Shown here: positions 56,051 through 64,000 of the stretch, piece by piece
How the letters are laid out: every line of letters begins with the position of its first letter
How positions within the stretch are numbered: the stretch's first letter is position 1
Assembly: GCF_000953135.1 (NCBI RefSeq)
Contig: NZ_LN614827.1
Location: forward strand, 1-64,000
Reading direction: 5' to 3'
Length of the DNA stretch: 64,000 nucleotides
Origin: Legionella fallonii LLAP-10
GTDB taxonomy: Bacteria > Pseudomonadota > Gammaproteobacteria > Legionellales > Legionellaceae
Translations under genes and position numbers: made by a program
Notes under the pieces: model-generated
Database searches by the model: none
What the model saw: the letters and a program-made list of their open reading frames with translations, nothing else
Told to the model about the DNA's origin: nothing

Positions 56051-57235
56051 ATGTTTAAATCAGATATCGTGTTGTGCTCTCCAGTTCGTACCGCAATTGG
56101 CACTTATAACGGCAGTTTAAAACAGACTCCAGCAGTTGAATTAGGGGCTGCGGTGATTGGTGAGATCATGCGTCGCACGGGAATGGATGCAAAAACAATA
56201 GACTCAGTTGTCATGGGCAATGTGGTGCAAGCGGGTAATAGGATGAATCCAGCCCGTCAAGCAGCGATCAACGGTGGTTTGACCGTCCATACCCCAGCAT
56301 TAACAGTTAATCGAGTTTGCGGTTCTGGGGCTCAGGCTATTGTTAATGCGGCACATGAGGTTGCTGTGGGTGCCGCCAAGGTAACTATTGCCGGCGGGAT
56401 GGAGAATATGGATCTGGCTCCTTATTTGGTTGGTGGAGGCCGTTGGGGGTATCGCATGGGGGATGCGGAGATCTATGACAGTATGCTCCGTGATGGTTTA
56501 AAAGATGCTTTTTCTGGAGAGCATTCCGGCTGGCACACAGAAGACTTAATTGCAAAATATGCCATTAGCCGAGAAGAACAAGATCGTTGGGCAGAGCGTT
56601 CACAACAACGTTTTGCAAAAGCTCAGGAGGCTGGCCATTTTGTGCAAGAGATTGTTGGCATAGAACTTTCTGGTAAAGGTGGGGTGTTCCTCTTTGACAA
56701 AGATGAGGCGAACCGGCCAGATACCACCCTAGAAAAATTAGCAAAATTGAACGCTGCCTTTCGTAAAGATGGAACTCTAACTGCGGGTAACTCTCCTGGC
56801 CTTAATAGCGGAGCAGCGGCGATGATAGTGACTACCCCCGATATGGCTCAACACCATGGTTTGGAACCAATGGCACGTCTAGTGGCTTATGGGATAAGTG
56901 CCGTTGAACCCGGAATGTTTGGTATTGCTCCTGCGCCAGCCATAAAGCAAGCACTTGCTCGCGCCAATTGGCAACAAAATGAGGTTGAACGTCTGGAAAT
57001 AAATGAAGCCTATGCCGCAGTTCCACTTGCGGTAATCAAAGAACTCGGTTTATCAGCAGAGCTCGTCAATGTTGAGGGTGGGGCGGTTGCTTTAGGGCAT
57101 CCCATTGGCGCAACAGGGGCAGTGTTAACCACCCGGTTAATTTATTCCATGCGTCGCGATGGCCTTAAACGTGGTGTCGTTTCTCTTTGTATCGGCGGCG
57201 GTCAAGGCATCGCTTTAGCGTTAGAGATAATATAA
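56051..57235 (+). CDS. Acetyl-CoA acetyltransferase
   Basis: 394 residues, a biosynthetic-type thiolase: Cys in NRVCGSGAQAI, NEAYAAVP, His in GGAVALGHPIGATGA and the C-terminal CIGGGQGIAL. It condenses two acetyl-CoA, the entry to polyhydroxybutyrate, or runs in reverse. Legionella stores PHB as a carbon reserve. ATG 56051 with AAGGGTGA upstream is chosen over a longer frame from 55985. Confidence 0.93.
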   Translation: MFKSDIVLCSPVRTAIGTYNGSLKQTPAVELGAAVIGEIMRRTGMDAKTIDSVVMGNVVQAGNRMNPARQAAINGGLTVHTPALTVNRVCGSGAQAIVNAAHEVAVGAAKVTIAGGMENMDLAPYLVGGGRWGYRMGDAEIYDSMLRDGLKDAFSGEHSGWHTEDLIAKYAISREEQDRWAERSQQRFAKAQEAGHFVQEIVGIELSGKGGVFLFDKDEANRPDTTLEKLAKLNAAFRKDGTLTAGNSPGLNSGAAAMIVTTPDMAQHHGLEPMARLVAYGISAVEPGMFGIAPAPAIKQALARANWQQNEVERLEINEAYAAVPLAVIKELGLSAELVNVEGGAVALGHPIGATGAVLTTRLIYSMRRDGLKRGVVSLCIGGGQGIALALEII

Positions 57236-57264
57236 GACGTTATAAAGGCAATGAACCTAGCATC

Positions 57265-58050
57265 CTATGCGGTACTAGGTTGATTGCTTGTATGGGTTAG
57301 CCTATTAAACATCTTCTGTAATGGTTTATCTGAAACTTTGGTAAAGCCTGAGAATGGGAAACTTAGAACGGTAATCGCTGTCATGTAGGAAGCAAGAAAA
57401 ATGCATAGAATAGCAAGAAAGTGACGACCCTTGAAATCAGTTTCTAGGGCGTAGATACCGACTACTAAAAAGGCACCCACAAAGATAATGATATACCAGG
57501 CAACGGGGATTCCTGTATGAAGCATCGTGAGGCGAAGATTACGAAACTCGACGGCTTGATTCAATGAAGTAATGGTGTTGTTGTAATAAGTGGAAATAGA
57601 GCTCTCAGGCTTAAATTGCAAAAGGATTGCATATAATTGGTCAGTGGCATCTTGGGTACGCGGACTTTCATTGCCAAGAGACATAGCAACTAATTCATCA
57701 TTTAAAATTGATGAAACATATTGAGTTAAATGCTGCATGATATTTTGCTGAACCTTAGCTGGAAACGCTTTGGCGCTTTCACTAATAACATATAATTTGG
57801 TTGCTTCAGCGGCGATAAGCTCATTTGATTTCTGATAGTTAGACCATAAGATATAGACTGCAAATCCTAAAAAAATGCTGTAAAAACTGTTAATACTTCC
57901 CACAATAGCTCTCGCTGTTTTTTCATCCTTCCTATTCTTAGAAGTTTTATGTTTAAAATGAAAAACTATCCGACTTAAAGAGAAAAAAACAATGAGATAA
58001 AAAAGAAATATGAGGGTTGGAAAACAATGATTAATTAGACTATGAATCAT
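57265..58050 (-). CDS. DUF4239 membrane protein
   Basis: 261 residues with two N-terminal and two C-terminal membrane segments around a helical soluble domain. The stretch ARAIVGSINSFYSIFLGFAV fits the DUF4239 (bestrophin-like) pattern. A role in ion conductance has been proposed for the wider family but is not shown here. AGGAG lies upstream of the ATG with long spacing. It converges with the thiolase gene and is divergent from the XRE-like gene. Confidence 0.75.
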   Translation of the reverse strand: MIHSLINHCFPTLIFLFYLIVFFSLSRIVFHFKHKTSKNRKDEKTARAIVGSINSFYSIFLGFAVYILWSNYQKSNELIAAEATKLYVISESAKAFPAKVQQNIMQHLTQYVSSILNDELVAMSLGNESPRTQDATDQLYAILLQFKPESSISTYYNNTITSLNQAVEFRNLRLTMLHTGIPVAWYIIIFVGAFLVVGIYALETDFKGRHFLAILCIFLASYMTAITVLSFPFSGFTKVSDKPLQKMFNRLTHTSNQPSTA

Positions 58051-58141
58051 TTTTAAAAAACTCCTGTAAAAAAATTTATATGTTAATCAATCCTTAAGCT
58101 TTAGTGTTTTACACTAATAAAAAAGCCGAGAGGAGACAACC

Positions 58142-58375
58142 ATGTCAAATAAAAAACTAACTGAACGCTTAAACTATGAGCTGGATGCGCTTGGTGTTCC
58201 TGCTTTAATGACTGAGCGTGTTCACGTGTGCTCTAAATTATTTAAATTACCCCCATTTCAAATTGAAGCCTTGCTCAATGGTGTTGTTGCTTGTGATAGC
58301 AACTCCATGCAAAAAATCGCTGATGAGCTTGAGGTGAGTAGAGAGTGGTTATTGGGTAATGATACAAAACACTAA
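58142..58375 (+). CDS. Small XRE-like helix-turn-helix protein
   Basis: 77 residues. The C-terminal part MQKIADELEVSREWLLGN matches the end of lambda-repressor-like HTH domains (ADxLxVSxxWLLxG). The region before it (LFKLPPFQIEALLNG) would be the first helices. A good site, GAGGAGA, precedes the ATG. Probably a small DNA-binding regulator; the target is unknown. Confidence 0.7.
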   Translation: MSNKKLTERLNYELDALGVPALMTERVHVCSKLFKLPPFQIEALLNGVVACDSNSMQKIADELEVSREWLLGNDTKH

Positions 58376-58385
58376 TCTATAATAG

Positions 58386-58428
58386 CCTCATAGAGATTGT
58401 GGGGCTAAGGCTTAAAATCTCTATGAGG
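58386..58428. terminator. Hairpin between XRE-like gene and arsC
   Basis: CCTCATAGAGATT (58386-58398) and AATCTCTATGAGG (58416-58428) form a perfect 13-bp stem between two converging genes, a plausible two-way terminator. Confidence 0.6.
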
Positions 58429-58443
58429 CCTACGATTCAATGC

Positions 58444-58785
58444 TCAATCAAGTAAGGCCAATACATTCTCTGGTGGCCGCCCTATGATCGCCTTATTTTT
58501 GTAGGTGACAATAGGCCGTTGCATTAACACAGGTTCTTTTACCATAGCCCGTAAAATGCGCTCTTCATTATCCAAAGACAACCCCAATTCCTTAAAGGTA
58601 GTTTCATCGGTACGCACAAAGTCTTTAAGGGAAAAATGAGCGCGTAATTGCTGCAATTGCTCTATATTTAGTGGAGTCTTGAGGTATTCAACAACCACTG
58701 GATTAATCCCTTTATTGTGGAGTAGCTCCAAGGTTTGTCTTGACTTAGAACAGCGAGGGTTGTGATAAATAGTGACTTCTTCCAT
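58444..58785 (-). CDS. arsC: ArsC-family reductase
   Basis: 113 residues, thioredoxin-like: catalytic Cys in YHNPRCSKSRQTLELL, then VVEYLKTPLN, an FVRTDE loop and VLMQRPIVTYKNKAIIGRPP, with the Arg-Pro pair of glutaredoxin-dependent arsenate reductases. It is short compared with plasmid ArsC (141) and closer to YfgD-type chromosomal members, whose natural substrate is uncertain. No other ars gene is nearby. Confidence 0.88.
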   Translation of the reverse strand: MEEVTIYHNPRCSKSRQTLELLHNKGINPVVVEYLKTPLNIEQLQQLRAHFSLKDFVRTDETTFKELGLSLDNEERILRAMVKEPVLMQRPIVTYKNKAIIGRPPENVLALLD

Positions 58786-59163
58786 ATTATTTCTTTAAGT
58801 GTTTTTCCCAAGGTGGCTGAAAGTATACTATTTTTTTTGCATTTTATCTTTATTAGGCCTCTTTCGAAACTCGCCGGATGAGGTCTATTGTGAATAACCG
58901 GAAATCGTGAAGTTGTTTCACTCCAGGTGTTGTTACAGGATGTCTCAATGGTCAATATTTATCTATGGCTTGATCAATTTGGCTGTTCAGAAAACATCCC
59001 GACATGAGGCCTCTTAACGGGTTATAAATTCTTAAGAGGCGGCCGTTTTGAGAAAGGATAGAGTTCTGTTATCTGCTTATAGAGCATCTTTATCAAGCTA
59101 TATGTCATAAAAACAATTAATCATCTTATTGTTTTTTCATATAGTATAAATTAGGTGTATTTT
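58786..59163. other. Intergenic region with hairpins
   Basis: No gene seen. Around 58855-58895 there is a degenerate copy of the 21468 hairpin family (TTAGGCCTCTTTCG ... GAGGTCTATTG). At 59009-59017 and 59032-59040, GCCTCTTAA and TTAAGAGGC form a hairpin. The right end is the promoter of the ankyrin gene. Confidence 0.5.
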
Positions 59164-59196
59164 GTTAATATTTTGTTAATATTGAGGTTTTATAAT
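59164..59196 (+). promoter_or_regulatory. PmrA-box promoter of the ankyrin gene
   Basis: GTTAATATT, TT, GTTAATATT (59164-59183) is an exact tandem repeat matching the L. pneumophila PmrA consensus (two cTTAATatT separated by 2 bp) except the first base of each half. TATAAT at 59191-59196 is a perfect -10, 15 bp after the second TTAAT start. Transcription would begin near 59203. Confidence 0.75.
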
Positions 59197-59229
59197 AATT
59201 TCCATTCTAAGTTATAGTGAGAACCTAAA

Positions 59230-60900
59230 ATGGGAAAAGTTATTCTTATTCATGCCAATTGTGTTAATACTTCAGCAAGTGGTGATTTTGCTTTTGCTGG
59301 AAATATCGCAAAGGATCTTGTGCGTGAATTAGCGACTACCTCATCCGCTATTGATGTTATTTTAGTCAGTACCCTAGACGGGGTAAGTCGATTTGAAAAG
59401 ATATACGGTTCTGCAGTCGATGGACGTATTCGTGTTGAAGGGACTAGCATTGGTCTGTCATCTTTGGAAACATTTGATGCGGTTGAGCATACTGTTGTGG
59501 CATTTATTGATGCTAATCGGTGCAAGCATGCGCCAGCAGACATTGTAAAAAGAGTACTGTCTCCTGATAGTAAATTTTTATTTGTGGGTAATGTGAACCA
59601 ACCAGACAATTCAAGCATTTTTGCTCAGACTTTATATCGCATGCAAGTTAAGCGTGATCAGCCAGGAGTTTACGAATCTTTTAATGATAGTGACATGTTA
59701 ATCGGCAGTGCTGGTTTAGGCACAGATCGGTTGGGTATACCTAGCATAGCTAAGACAAGTGACTTACCTCCCATACCATCCTCTACATTCACTATGCCAA
59801 CAGACAATTATGGGTTTATGTATGTCAATGCAGTAAATGGTTCACAAGACTACAAATTAATGGCCCAATATATGAAATTAGCAGGTCATGATGAATATAT
59901 TCTTGTAGGCGATTTCTTAGGTAAACAAAAAGAAATCGAAACGGCATATACGATGGATACTACTTTGACCACGCTCAAAAAAAGTCCCCCAACAATTCAA
60001 TTTCATCAATCATTACCTAATCTGGTAATGCGTAAAGTAGTAGCGGGCACAACTGGCTCTTTGGTTTTATCAACAGGGATTACGAGTACTCTTGAACCAA
60101 TGCAAGATGGAAAACTCACTTATTATCAGGATCTGTCTTGTAATACCCACTTCGTGGCAGCTTATTTAATTGCAGTGAAGTCAATTGTTACAAGCGATTC
60201 TTCTTTAGTCGGATGTATGCCTCAAATGCTCATAGAGCTCTCCACGTTACTTTTTGCCGATAAACCGCTTAGTAAAGTAGATATGGAGCATACCCAAGAT
60301 TTGTTGCGAATAGATGCAGTAAGTTTAAGATTGGCCAGGATAAATCAAGATATTGTGGCGCAAGCAAGTGGAAAGATAGCTCCTAAACTCCTGGGTTTTC
60401 TCAATAGTTCGCGCAATACGAATGATCAGATTCAACTAGCCCATGTTTGTGCCTCACTACGCAAGTCAGGAGAGAGCGGTAGCCCAGTTCATGATCAGGC
60501 ATTAAGGCGAGCAGCTGCTTGGGGGCGGTTATTCGAGCTAAAAGTACTAATTAAGTCTATGACGAGTGACGAGATAAATAAAAAAGATGGGACTGTCGAA
60601 CGCACTGCATTACATTGGGCGGCTCAAGAGAAGCATCTAGACTGTGCTCGTACCTTAGTGAAAGCCGGAGCTTCCTTGGATATCAAGGATAAAGACGGTA
60701 AGACTCCCTTGCATAAAGCGGTAGCCAATGGGGATAGAGCAATGATTAAAATGCTTATAGAGGCAGGTGCCTCAGTGGATATTCCTGATAATGGTAGTAA
60801 AAGTCCCAGAGATTGTGCCCCTGACAGTGGTGTTTCATTGTTTATTAATCATTGTCATACTCAAACATCAATGACCACTATTTCCACGACTACATTATAG
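59230..60900 (+). CDS. Ankyrin-repeat protein with GT-B-like N-terminal region (candidate effector)
   Basis: 556 residues. The C-terminus has two to three ankyrin repeats (about 450-530): TALHWAAQEKHLDCARTLVK and TPLHKAVANGDRAMIKMLIE, with GAS-D turns. The first 350 residues look like two Rossmann-type halves: VILIHANCVNTSASGDFAFA with a nearby VILVSTLDG, and later LVLSTGITSTLEP with FVAAYL, reminiscent of GT-B glycosyltransferases, but I cannot name a family. The tail is Thr/Ser-rich. The PmrA-box promoter and eukaryotic-type repeats make it a strong Dot/Icm effector candidate. GAGAA precedes the ATG. Confidence 0.8.
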   Translation: MGKVILIHANCVNTSASGDFAFAGNIAKDLVRELATTSSAIDVILVSTLDGVSRFEKIYGSAVDGRIRVEGTSIGLSSLETFDAVEHTVVAFIDANRCKHAPADIVKRVLSPDSKFLFVGNVNQPDNSSIFAQTLYRMQVKRDQPGVYESFNDSDMLIGSAGLGTDRLGIPSIAKTSDLPPIPSSTFTMPTDNYGFMYVNAVNGSQDYKLMAQYMKLAGHDEYILVGDFLGKQKEIETAYTMDTTLTTLKKSPPTIQFHQSLPNLVMRKVVAGTTGSLVLSTGITSTLEPMQDGKLTYYQDLSCNTHFVAAYLIAVKSIVTSDSSLVGCMPQMLIELSTLLFADKPLSKVDMEHTQDLLRIDAVSLRLARINQDIVAQASGKIAPKLLGFLNSSRNTNDQIQLAHVCASLRKSGESGSPVHDQALRRAAAWGRLFELKVLIKSMTSDEINKKDGTVERTALHWAAQEKHLDCARTLVKAGASLDIKDKDGKTPLHKAVANGDRAMIKMLIEAGASVDIPDNGSKSPRDCAPDSGVSLFINHCHTQTSMTTISTTTL

Positions 60901-60975
60901 TTGTAGATAAGGCAGCTGCGCCATAAGTCTGGGGCTTACCGCCCCACAAAGAGCTTTAATGGGCGCTGCTCGTGA

Positions 60976-61326
60976 TTATTGATTAGGGCAGCCCGCTTGA
61001 TGGTAGGACACCAGGGCGTTATAGATGGCTTGATAATCTGCAAATGAGTTTTTGTTCGCTTTAATATGATCAAAAACGTCATTAGTTCGGCTGCAATTTC
61101 CCATTTCAGTAATATTAGAATGATCGCCATTGGGTTTTTTATAAGCAATAAACGTGGCGTTGCAATGTAAGTGGGGTCGCTTCGATCCCGGGTTTCCTAA
61201 ATATTCTTGGTTACCACAATAGGTTTTTTTATAGTTGGTTTTCCCCAAGTCAGTAGCGAAGGTGAATGCGGCTGCAGGAAGCGATGTCGCTAGGCACAAT
61301 GCCGCAATTGTTGTTTTCTTTATCAT
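60976..61326 (-). CDS. Small exported Cys-containing protein
   Basis: 116 residues with a clear signal peptide (IKKTTIAALCLATSLPAAA then FTFA). The mature part is hydrophilic with four Cys (in KTYCGNQEY, LHCNATF, GNCSRTN, AGCPNQ), consistent with two disulfides. No known domain. GAGG precedes the ATG at suitable spacing. It faces the ankyrin gene; a weak hairpin TGGGGC/GCCCCA lies at 60930-60946. Confidence 0.75.
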   Translation of the reverse strand: MIKKTTIAALCLATSLPAAAFTFATDLGKTNYKKTYCGNQEYLGNPGSKRPHLHCNATFIAYKKPNGDHSNITEMGNCSRTNDVFDHIKANKNSFADYQAIYNALVSYHQAGCPNQ

Positions 61327-61451
61327 ATAGCCTCGAAAAAAATATTAAAAAGCAAATATAACACAGGATGGCTTTGGCTGGAAACTTTTGTCAAAATTGA
61401 GAGCAGACAATGTATGCTGGGCCATTCGCCCTTGGTTTGCCTAGCATTAAG

Positions 61452-61531
61452 TTAATATTTCGGATAAGGAAGAGAAAATCTGCACGAACGGTTCCGAAGT
61501 CGGTGACTTTCTTATCAGAAATAGATGTTAA
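61452..61531. repeat. TTAA/GGATAAG repeat, copy 4 (short, both ends)
   Basis: 80 bp bounded by TTAATATTTCGGATAAGG on the left and, inverted, TTAACATCTATTTCTGATAAG on the right. The right half, from GCACGAACGGTTCCGAAG, matches the reverse complement of the left half of copy 2. The central palindromic module is deleted. It sits 33 bp upstream of the PmrA box of the FAD/TPR gene. Confidence 0.7.
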
Positions 61532-61563
61532 TTTATTGGTCAATAAAGTTAATATATGGGGCA

Positions 61564-61596
61564 ATTAATAAACCCTTAATCTTAATGCTTTATTAT
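61564..61596 (+). promoter_or_regulatory. PmrA-box promoter of the FAD/TPR gene
   Basis: ATTAATAAA, CC, CTTAATCTT (61564-61583) matches the PmrA tandem element with the 11-bp half-site period. TATTAT at 61591-61596 starts 15 bp after the second TTAAT, the same geometry as at 59164 and 39866. Transcription would start near 61603. Confidence 0.65.
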
Positions 61597-61652
61597 GTTT
61601 CCAAAAAAACAATTGATGAACATTCAGTTTTTATTAATTCCATAGGTGTTTT

Positions 61653-63704
61653 ATGAAAAAGGTAATTATTGGGGCTGGCCCTGCAGGTTTGTATACAGCA
61701 ATTAAATTGCGAAAAGAAGGTGTTAAGGACGTTGTCATTTATGATCCTCGTGCTGGTAATTATATGCGACCAGGGCATTTAAATCGCAATGTCTTTGCTC
61801 GAGCGCAAGAGGGGCTTGGCATTAAATTTTGGCCAGACGATAAAGTAGGCCATATTAAAGATCTAGAAAGAGCGTTATACAAAGAAGCCCAACGATTAGG
61901 TATTACAATCGAAAAAAAACGTTTTTTACGCATGCATCAGGATGCGATACATCCTGGTGTTATTGTTGATAACGATGGGGCAGAAGAGCGTGTTGAAGCT
62001 AATTATGTTTTTGATTGTACGGGCGCTCGACGTGAAGTCGTTGCCGCAGTAAACAGCGCCATTCCTGAATCACCGTTACAACTGACAACAATCACGGATC
62101 TTCCTGTTCGTAATCATTTTCTTGCTTACGTAAAAATAAGCAAAGACGACTGGGAACGATTTGAACGAGATAGCACGCTCATTAATCAATTCCCAGAAAC
62201 TATAGATGCATCGTCTTTTGCGCAATCGATTGTTAAGTTAAGAGCTTTAGGTTGGAAGGAGTTTAAATTTCCACGTTGTTATGGCAGGGAGTTTGGTAAG
62301 GATAAGGTGTGTTTGTATTTACATGCTCCTGATGGTCTTGCTAAAGAAAACTACGATAATTGGGTACAAACCGTTCTTGAATGTTATACAAAGCCCATCC
62401 GCTATGAACATTTGCCTCCATCACCTAAACCACGATTTTTATCATTTACTTCTAATGCCCAAGCATTGAAAGAAGTTTCCTATAAAGGGACAAATTTACC
62501 CACTGTAATTGCTCTAGGTGATGCCCAAATTGACTTTGATTATTCTTTGGCACACGGTATTCACGATGGATTGGAACGAATAAATGCTTTATTTGATCAT
62601 GCAGTAATTTTTGATAATGAAATCCATTATTTTGACTCAGCCGAATATCTGCAAACAATGAGCACCCCCCTTAAGGAGCATAAGCAAGAAGTTATTCAAG
62701 CGGCGGAGAGATTGAAACAATCATTCATTAGCACCCTTGATACCGCTCAATTAAAGTTTAGGCAAGTGCTGTTAAGTGCAAGTTCAGATCAACAAACTGT
62801 TATTGCTCCAATTCTAAGAGAAATAGAGGCTCGTCAAAGTTATGTAAAAGCTTGCCAAGCTTTTGCTGAGTGTCATAATTCCTCTCATCAAGTTGTACTT
62901 ACTTCTACTAATGTGGATGGGGTCATTGCAAAGCTTAATAATATCCATGCTGAATTATTAAAAGTGAGGGCTAATTTACCCCCTTCGTTTGTAGCGGAAC
63001 ATAATGAGGTCCAAGGATTATTAGAATATTTGGCGGCTAGCTGGAAAGAAGCAGGAAATGCTTTATATAAAAATAAGAAGATACCTCAAGCGGTTGATGC
63101 CTATAAAAAAGCATTAGAAATCTATAATCTAGTGGGTTTTTCTGGTAAATATCTTTCAAAAGAACTGCCATTATATTCTAATTTAGCAGTTTCCTATCTG
63201 CATAACGGGTTGTATTCCGAAGCGATTACTGCCGCAGATACCGCCTTAGTCATTTTGGGTAGATTTTCCTCCGAACAACGGCCTATGGATCTTCAAGGAA
63301 AAATAGTATTTAACCTTATTAAGGCGTTGTGTGCGCAAGCTCAACAATTGTTATCTGCAAACAACGTTGGGGGTGCTGCGGATCTACATGTTCGGGCAAC
63401 GACTATAATGAATACACATGGAAAGGCACTTACTAGTAAAAAATTATCATCTGTTCAAGATATCATTGCCACATTGCAGCACCGTCTCCCAACAAGTAGG
63501 GTAGAAAGCAGCAGTTTAGCTTCTATCTCAATAAAGGGACCGATGATAGAGAGTGGCGTAGAGGCTACGGCTATAGCAACAGTGCAGTCGCCGAATCTTA
63601 GTGCCTCCTTAGATAACTTAGGTCTTTTCGGCCATCAAACGGGACGTCAAGAGCCTGTACCTAGTTTGAATAAATCCTCGCAATCAACGTCAATTGGTCT
63701 ATAG
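61653..63704 (+). CDS. FAD-dependent monooxygenase-like protein with TPRs (candidate effector)
   Basis: 683 residues. N-terminal FAD Rossmann motif IIGAGPAGLYTAIKL (from residue 5), VFDCTGARRE (about 119-128) and the second FAD motif IALGDAQIDFDYSLAHGIHD (about 286-305), the order seen in group A flavin monooxygenases such as MICAL. After a helical region come tetratricopeptide repeats (about 467-545: AGNALYKNKKIPQAVDAYKK and NLAVSYLHNGLYSEAITAAD). The tail is Ser/Thr-rich. AGGTG precedes the ATG. Flavin enzyme plus TPR plus PmrA-type promoter suggests a translocated effector; substrate unknown. Confidence 0.8.
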   Translation: MKKVIIGAGPAGLYTAIKLRKEGVKDVVIYDPRAGNYMRPGHLNRNVFARAQEGLGIKFWPDDKVGHIKDLERALYKEAQRLGITIEKKRFLRMHQDAIHPGVIVDNDGAEERVEANYVFDCTGARREVVAAVNSAIPESPLQLTTITDLPVRNHFLAYVKISKDDWERFERDSTLINQFPETIDASSFAQSIVKLRALGWKEFKFPRCYGREFGKDKVCLYLHAPDGLAKENYDNWVQTVLECYTKPIRYEHLPPSPKPRFLSFTSNAQALKEVSYKGTNLPTVIALGDAQIDFDYSLAHGIHDGLERINALFDHAVIFDNEIHYFDSAEYLQTMSTPLKEHKQEVIQAAERLKQSFISTLDTAQLKFRQVLLSASSDQQTVIAPILREIEARQSYVKACQAFAECHNSSHQVVLTSTNVDGVIAKLNNIHAELLKVRANLPPSFVAEHNEVQGLLEYLAASWKEAGNALYKNKKIPQAVDAYKKALEIYNLVGFSGKYLSKELPLYSNLAVSYLHNGLYSEAITAADTALVILGRFSSEQRPMDLQGKIVFNLIKALCAQAQQLLSANNVGGAADLHVRATTIMNTHGKALTSKKLSSVQDIIATLQHRLPTSRVESSSLASISIKGPMIESGVEATAIATVQSPNLSASLDNLGLFGHQTGRQEPVPSLNKSSQSTSIGL

Positions 63705-63828
63705 CGGTGTGCTGAAATTACCAGGACGCTTTGAGCAGATAAATGCACCAGTGTTTGATATGCTCATTCACTGGTGATAATTTTTATATCAGGCTCAATC
63801 TATAATCAGCAAGCTTAAGGTTTATTGA

Positions 63829-64000
63829 TTAGGAGAGCCCGATCCATCTTTGAGGAGCAAACGTTGCAATAATGCGATGAGCAATGTACTCGCAATGAGT
63901 TTCTAGCGCAAAATGGCCGGTATCAATTAATTCAAACTCCGCTTAGGGATTATTACGTTGATATGCTTTAGCACCTGTTTGGATGATGAAGGGATCATGT
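63829..64000 (-). pseudogene. 3' end of a disrupted alpha/beta hydrolase gene (cut by window edge)
   Basis: Reading from the right edge: HDPFIIQTGAKAYQRNNP, a TAA stop (63945-63943), then in the same frame AEFELIDTGHFALETHCEYI to the real end at 63829. LIDTGHFALE is the catalytic-His region of haloalkane-dehalogenase/haloperoxidase-type hydrolases. The in-frame stop just before it removes the catalytic His, so the gene is broken unless the stop is read through or is a sequencing error. The 5' part lies outside the window. Confidence 0.7.

Noticed and set aside
58082..58101. TTAAT/TTAAG pair 11 bp apart upstream of the XRE-like gene
   Set aside because: Resembles a PmrA element but the second half-site is imperfect, the -10 is offset by one base and the site reads similarly on both strands, so direction and meaning are unclear.
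58668..58955. Minus-strand ORF overlapping the start of arsC
   Set aside because: Runs through a hairpin repeat and an alternative frame of arsC; composition is not protein-like.

Overview
The window reads as a chromosomal segment of a Legionella-type gammaproteobacterium, beginning at the replication origin. Evidence: the order dnaA-dnaN-recF-gyrB at the left end with DnaA boxes upstream of dnaA; parS sites; AT-rich DNA; hfq-hflX; a ProA/Msp-like M4 metalloprotease; an Rcp/PagP-like lipid A acyltransferase; and several proteins with eukaryotic-like modules (F-box-like, ankyrin, TPR). Species cannot be fixed from the sequence alone. I saw no rRNA, tRNA, CRISPR array or intact insertion sequence.

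Layout. 1-643: origin-like DNA. 644-7794: dnaA (GTG start), dnaN (TTG start), recF, about 1 kb of non-coding DNA with a parS site and a repeat, then gyrB. 7.9-9.1 kb: a decayed gene and an F-box-like membrane protein. 9.9-13.8 kb: a minus-strand putrescine operon, aguB-speA-aguA. 14-21.5 kb: an orphan E-rich protein, hfq-hflX-kup, another orphan, a thioredoxin-like protein and a pirin. 21.6-28.7 kb: an adenosylhomocysteinase-like protein, a MerR remnant, secreted S28 and M4 peptidases, a TauE-like permease and a broken GDSL lipase. 29-37.7 kb: darP-rlmKL, a secreted S10 carboxypeptidase, an Mpo1-like protein, PagP/Rcp, an amino-acid permease, PiT and coq7. 37.8-46.8 kb: a large alpha/beta-hydrolase-like protein, a PAS-REC protein, Ohr, a thiolase, a GST and a PAS3-GGDEF-EAL protein. 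47-54.1 kb: truD, an OMF/HlyD/split-FUSC efflux operon and EptA. 54.2-64 kb: a decayed exported-protein gene, an orphan, a CBS protein, a thiolase, a DUF4239 protein, an XRE-like protein, ArsC, an ankyrin protein, a small exported protein, an FAD/TPR protein and the 3' end of a broken hydrolase gene.

The strongest signal that gene calling would miss is a shared promoter layout. Three candidate Dot/Icm effector genes (the hydrolase at 37782-39803, the ankyrin protein at 59230-60900 and the FAD/TPR protein at 61653-63704) each have a tandem TTAAT-type repeat matching the published L. pneumophila PmrA box. In all three the half-sites start 11 bp apart and a TATAAT/TATTAT -10 starts exactly 15 bp after the second half-site. 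PagP and EptA, both lipid A modifiers, are also present.

The intergenic regions carry at least three families of small palindromic repeats: a TTAA-ended family with a GGATAAG motif (about 4970, 22840, 28720 and 61450), a family with 34-bp terminal inverted repeats (9787, 19864, fragment at 48076), and a short hairpin family (21468, 46917, 58855). Five genes are decayed. Where the longest open frame lacked a ribosome-binding site or ran past a likely promoter, I trimmed the start.
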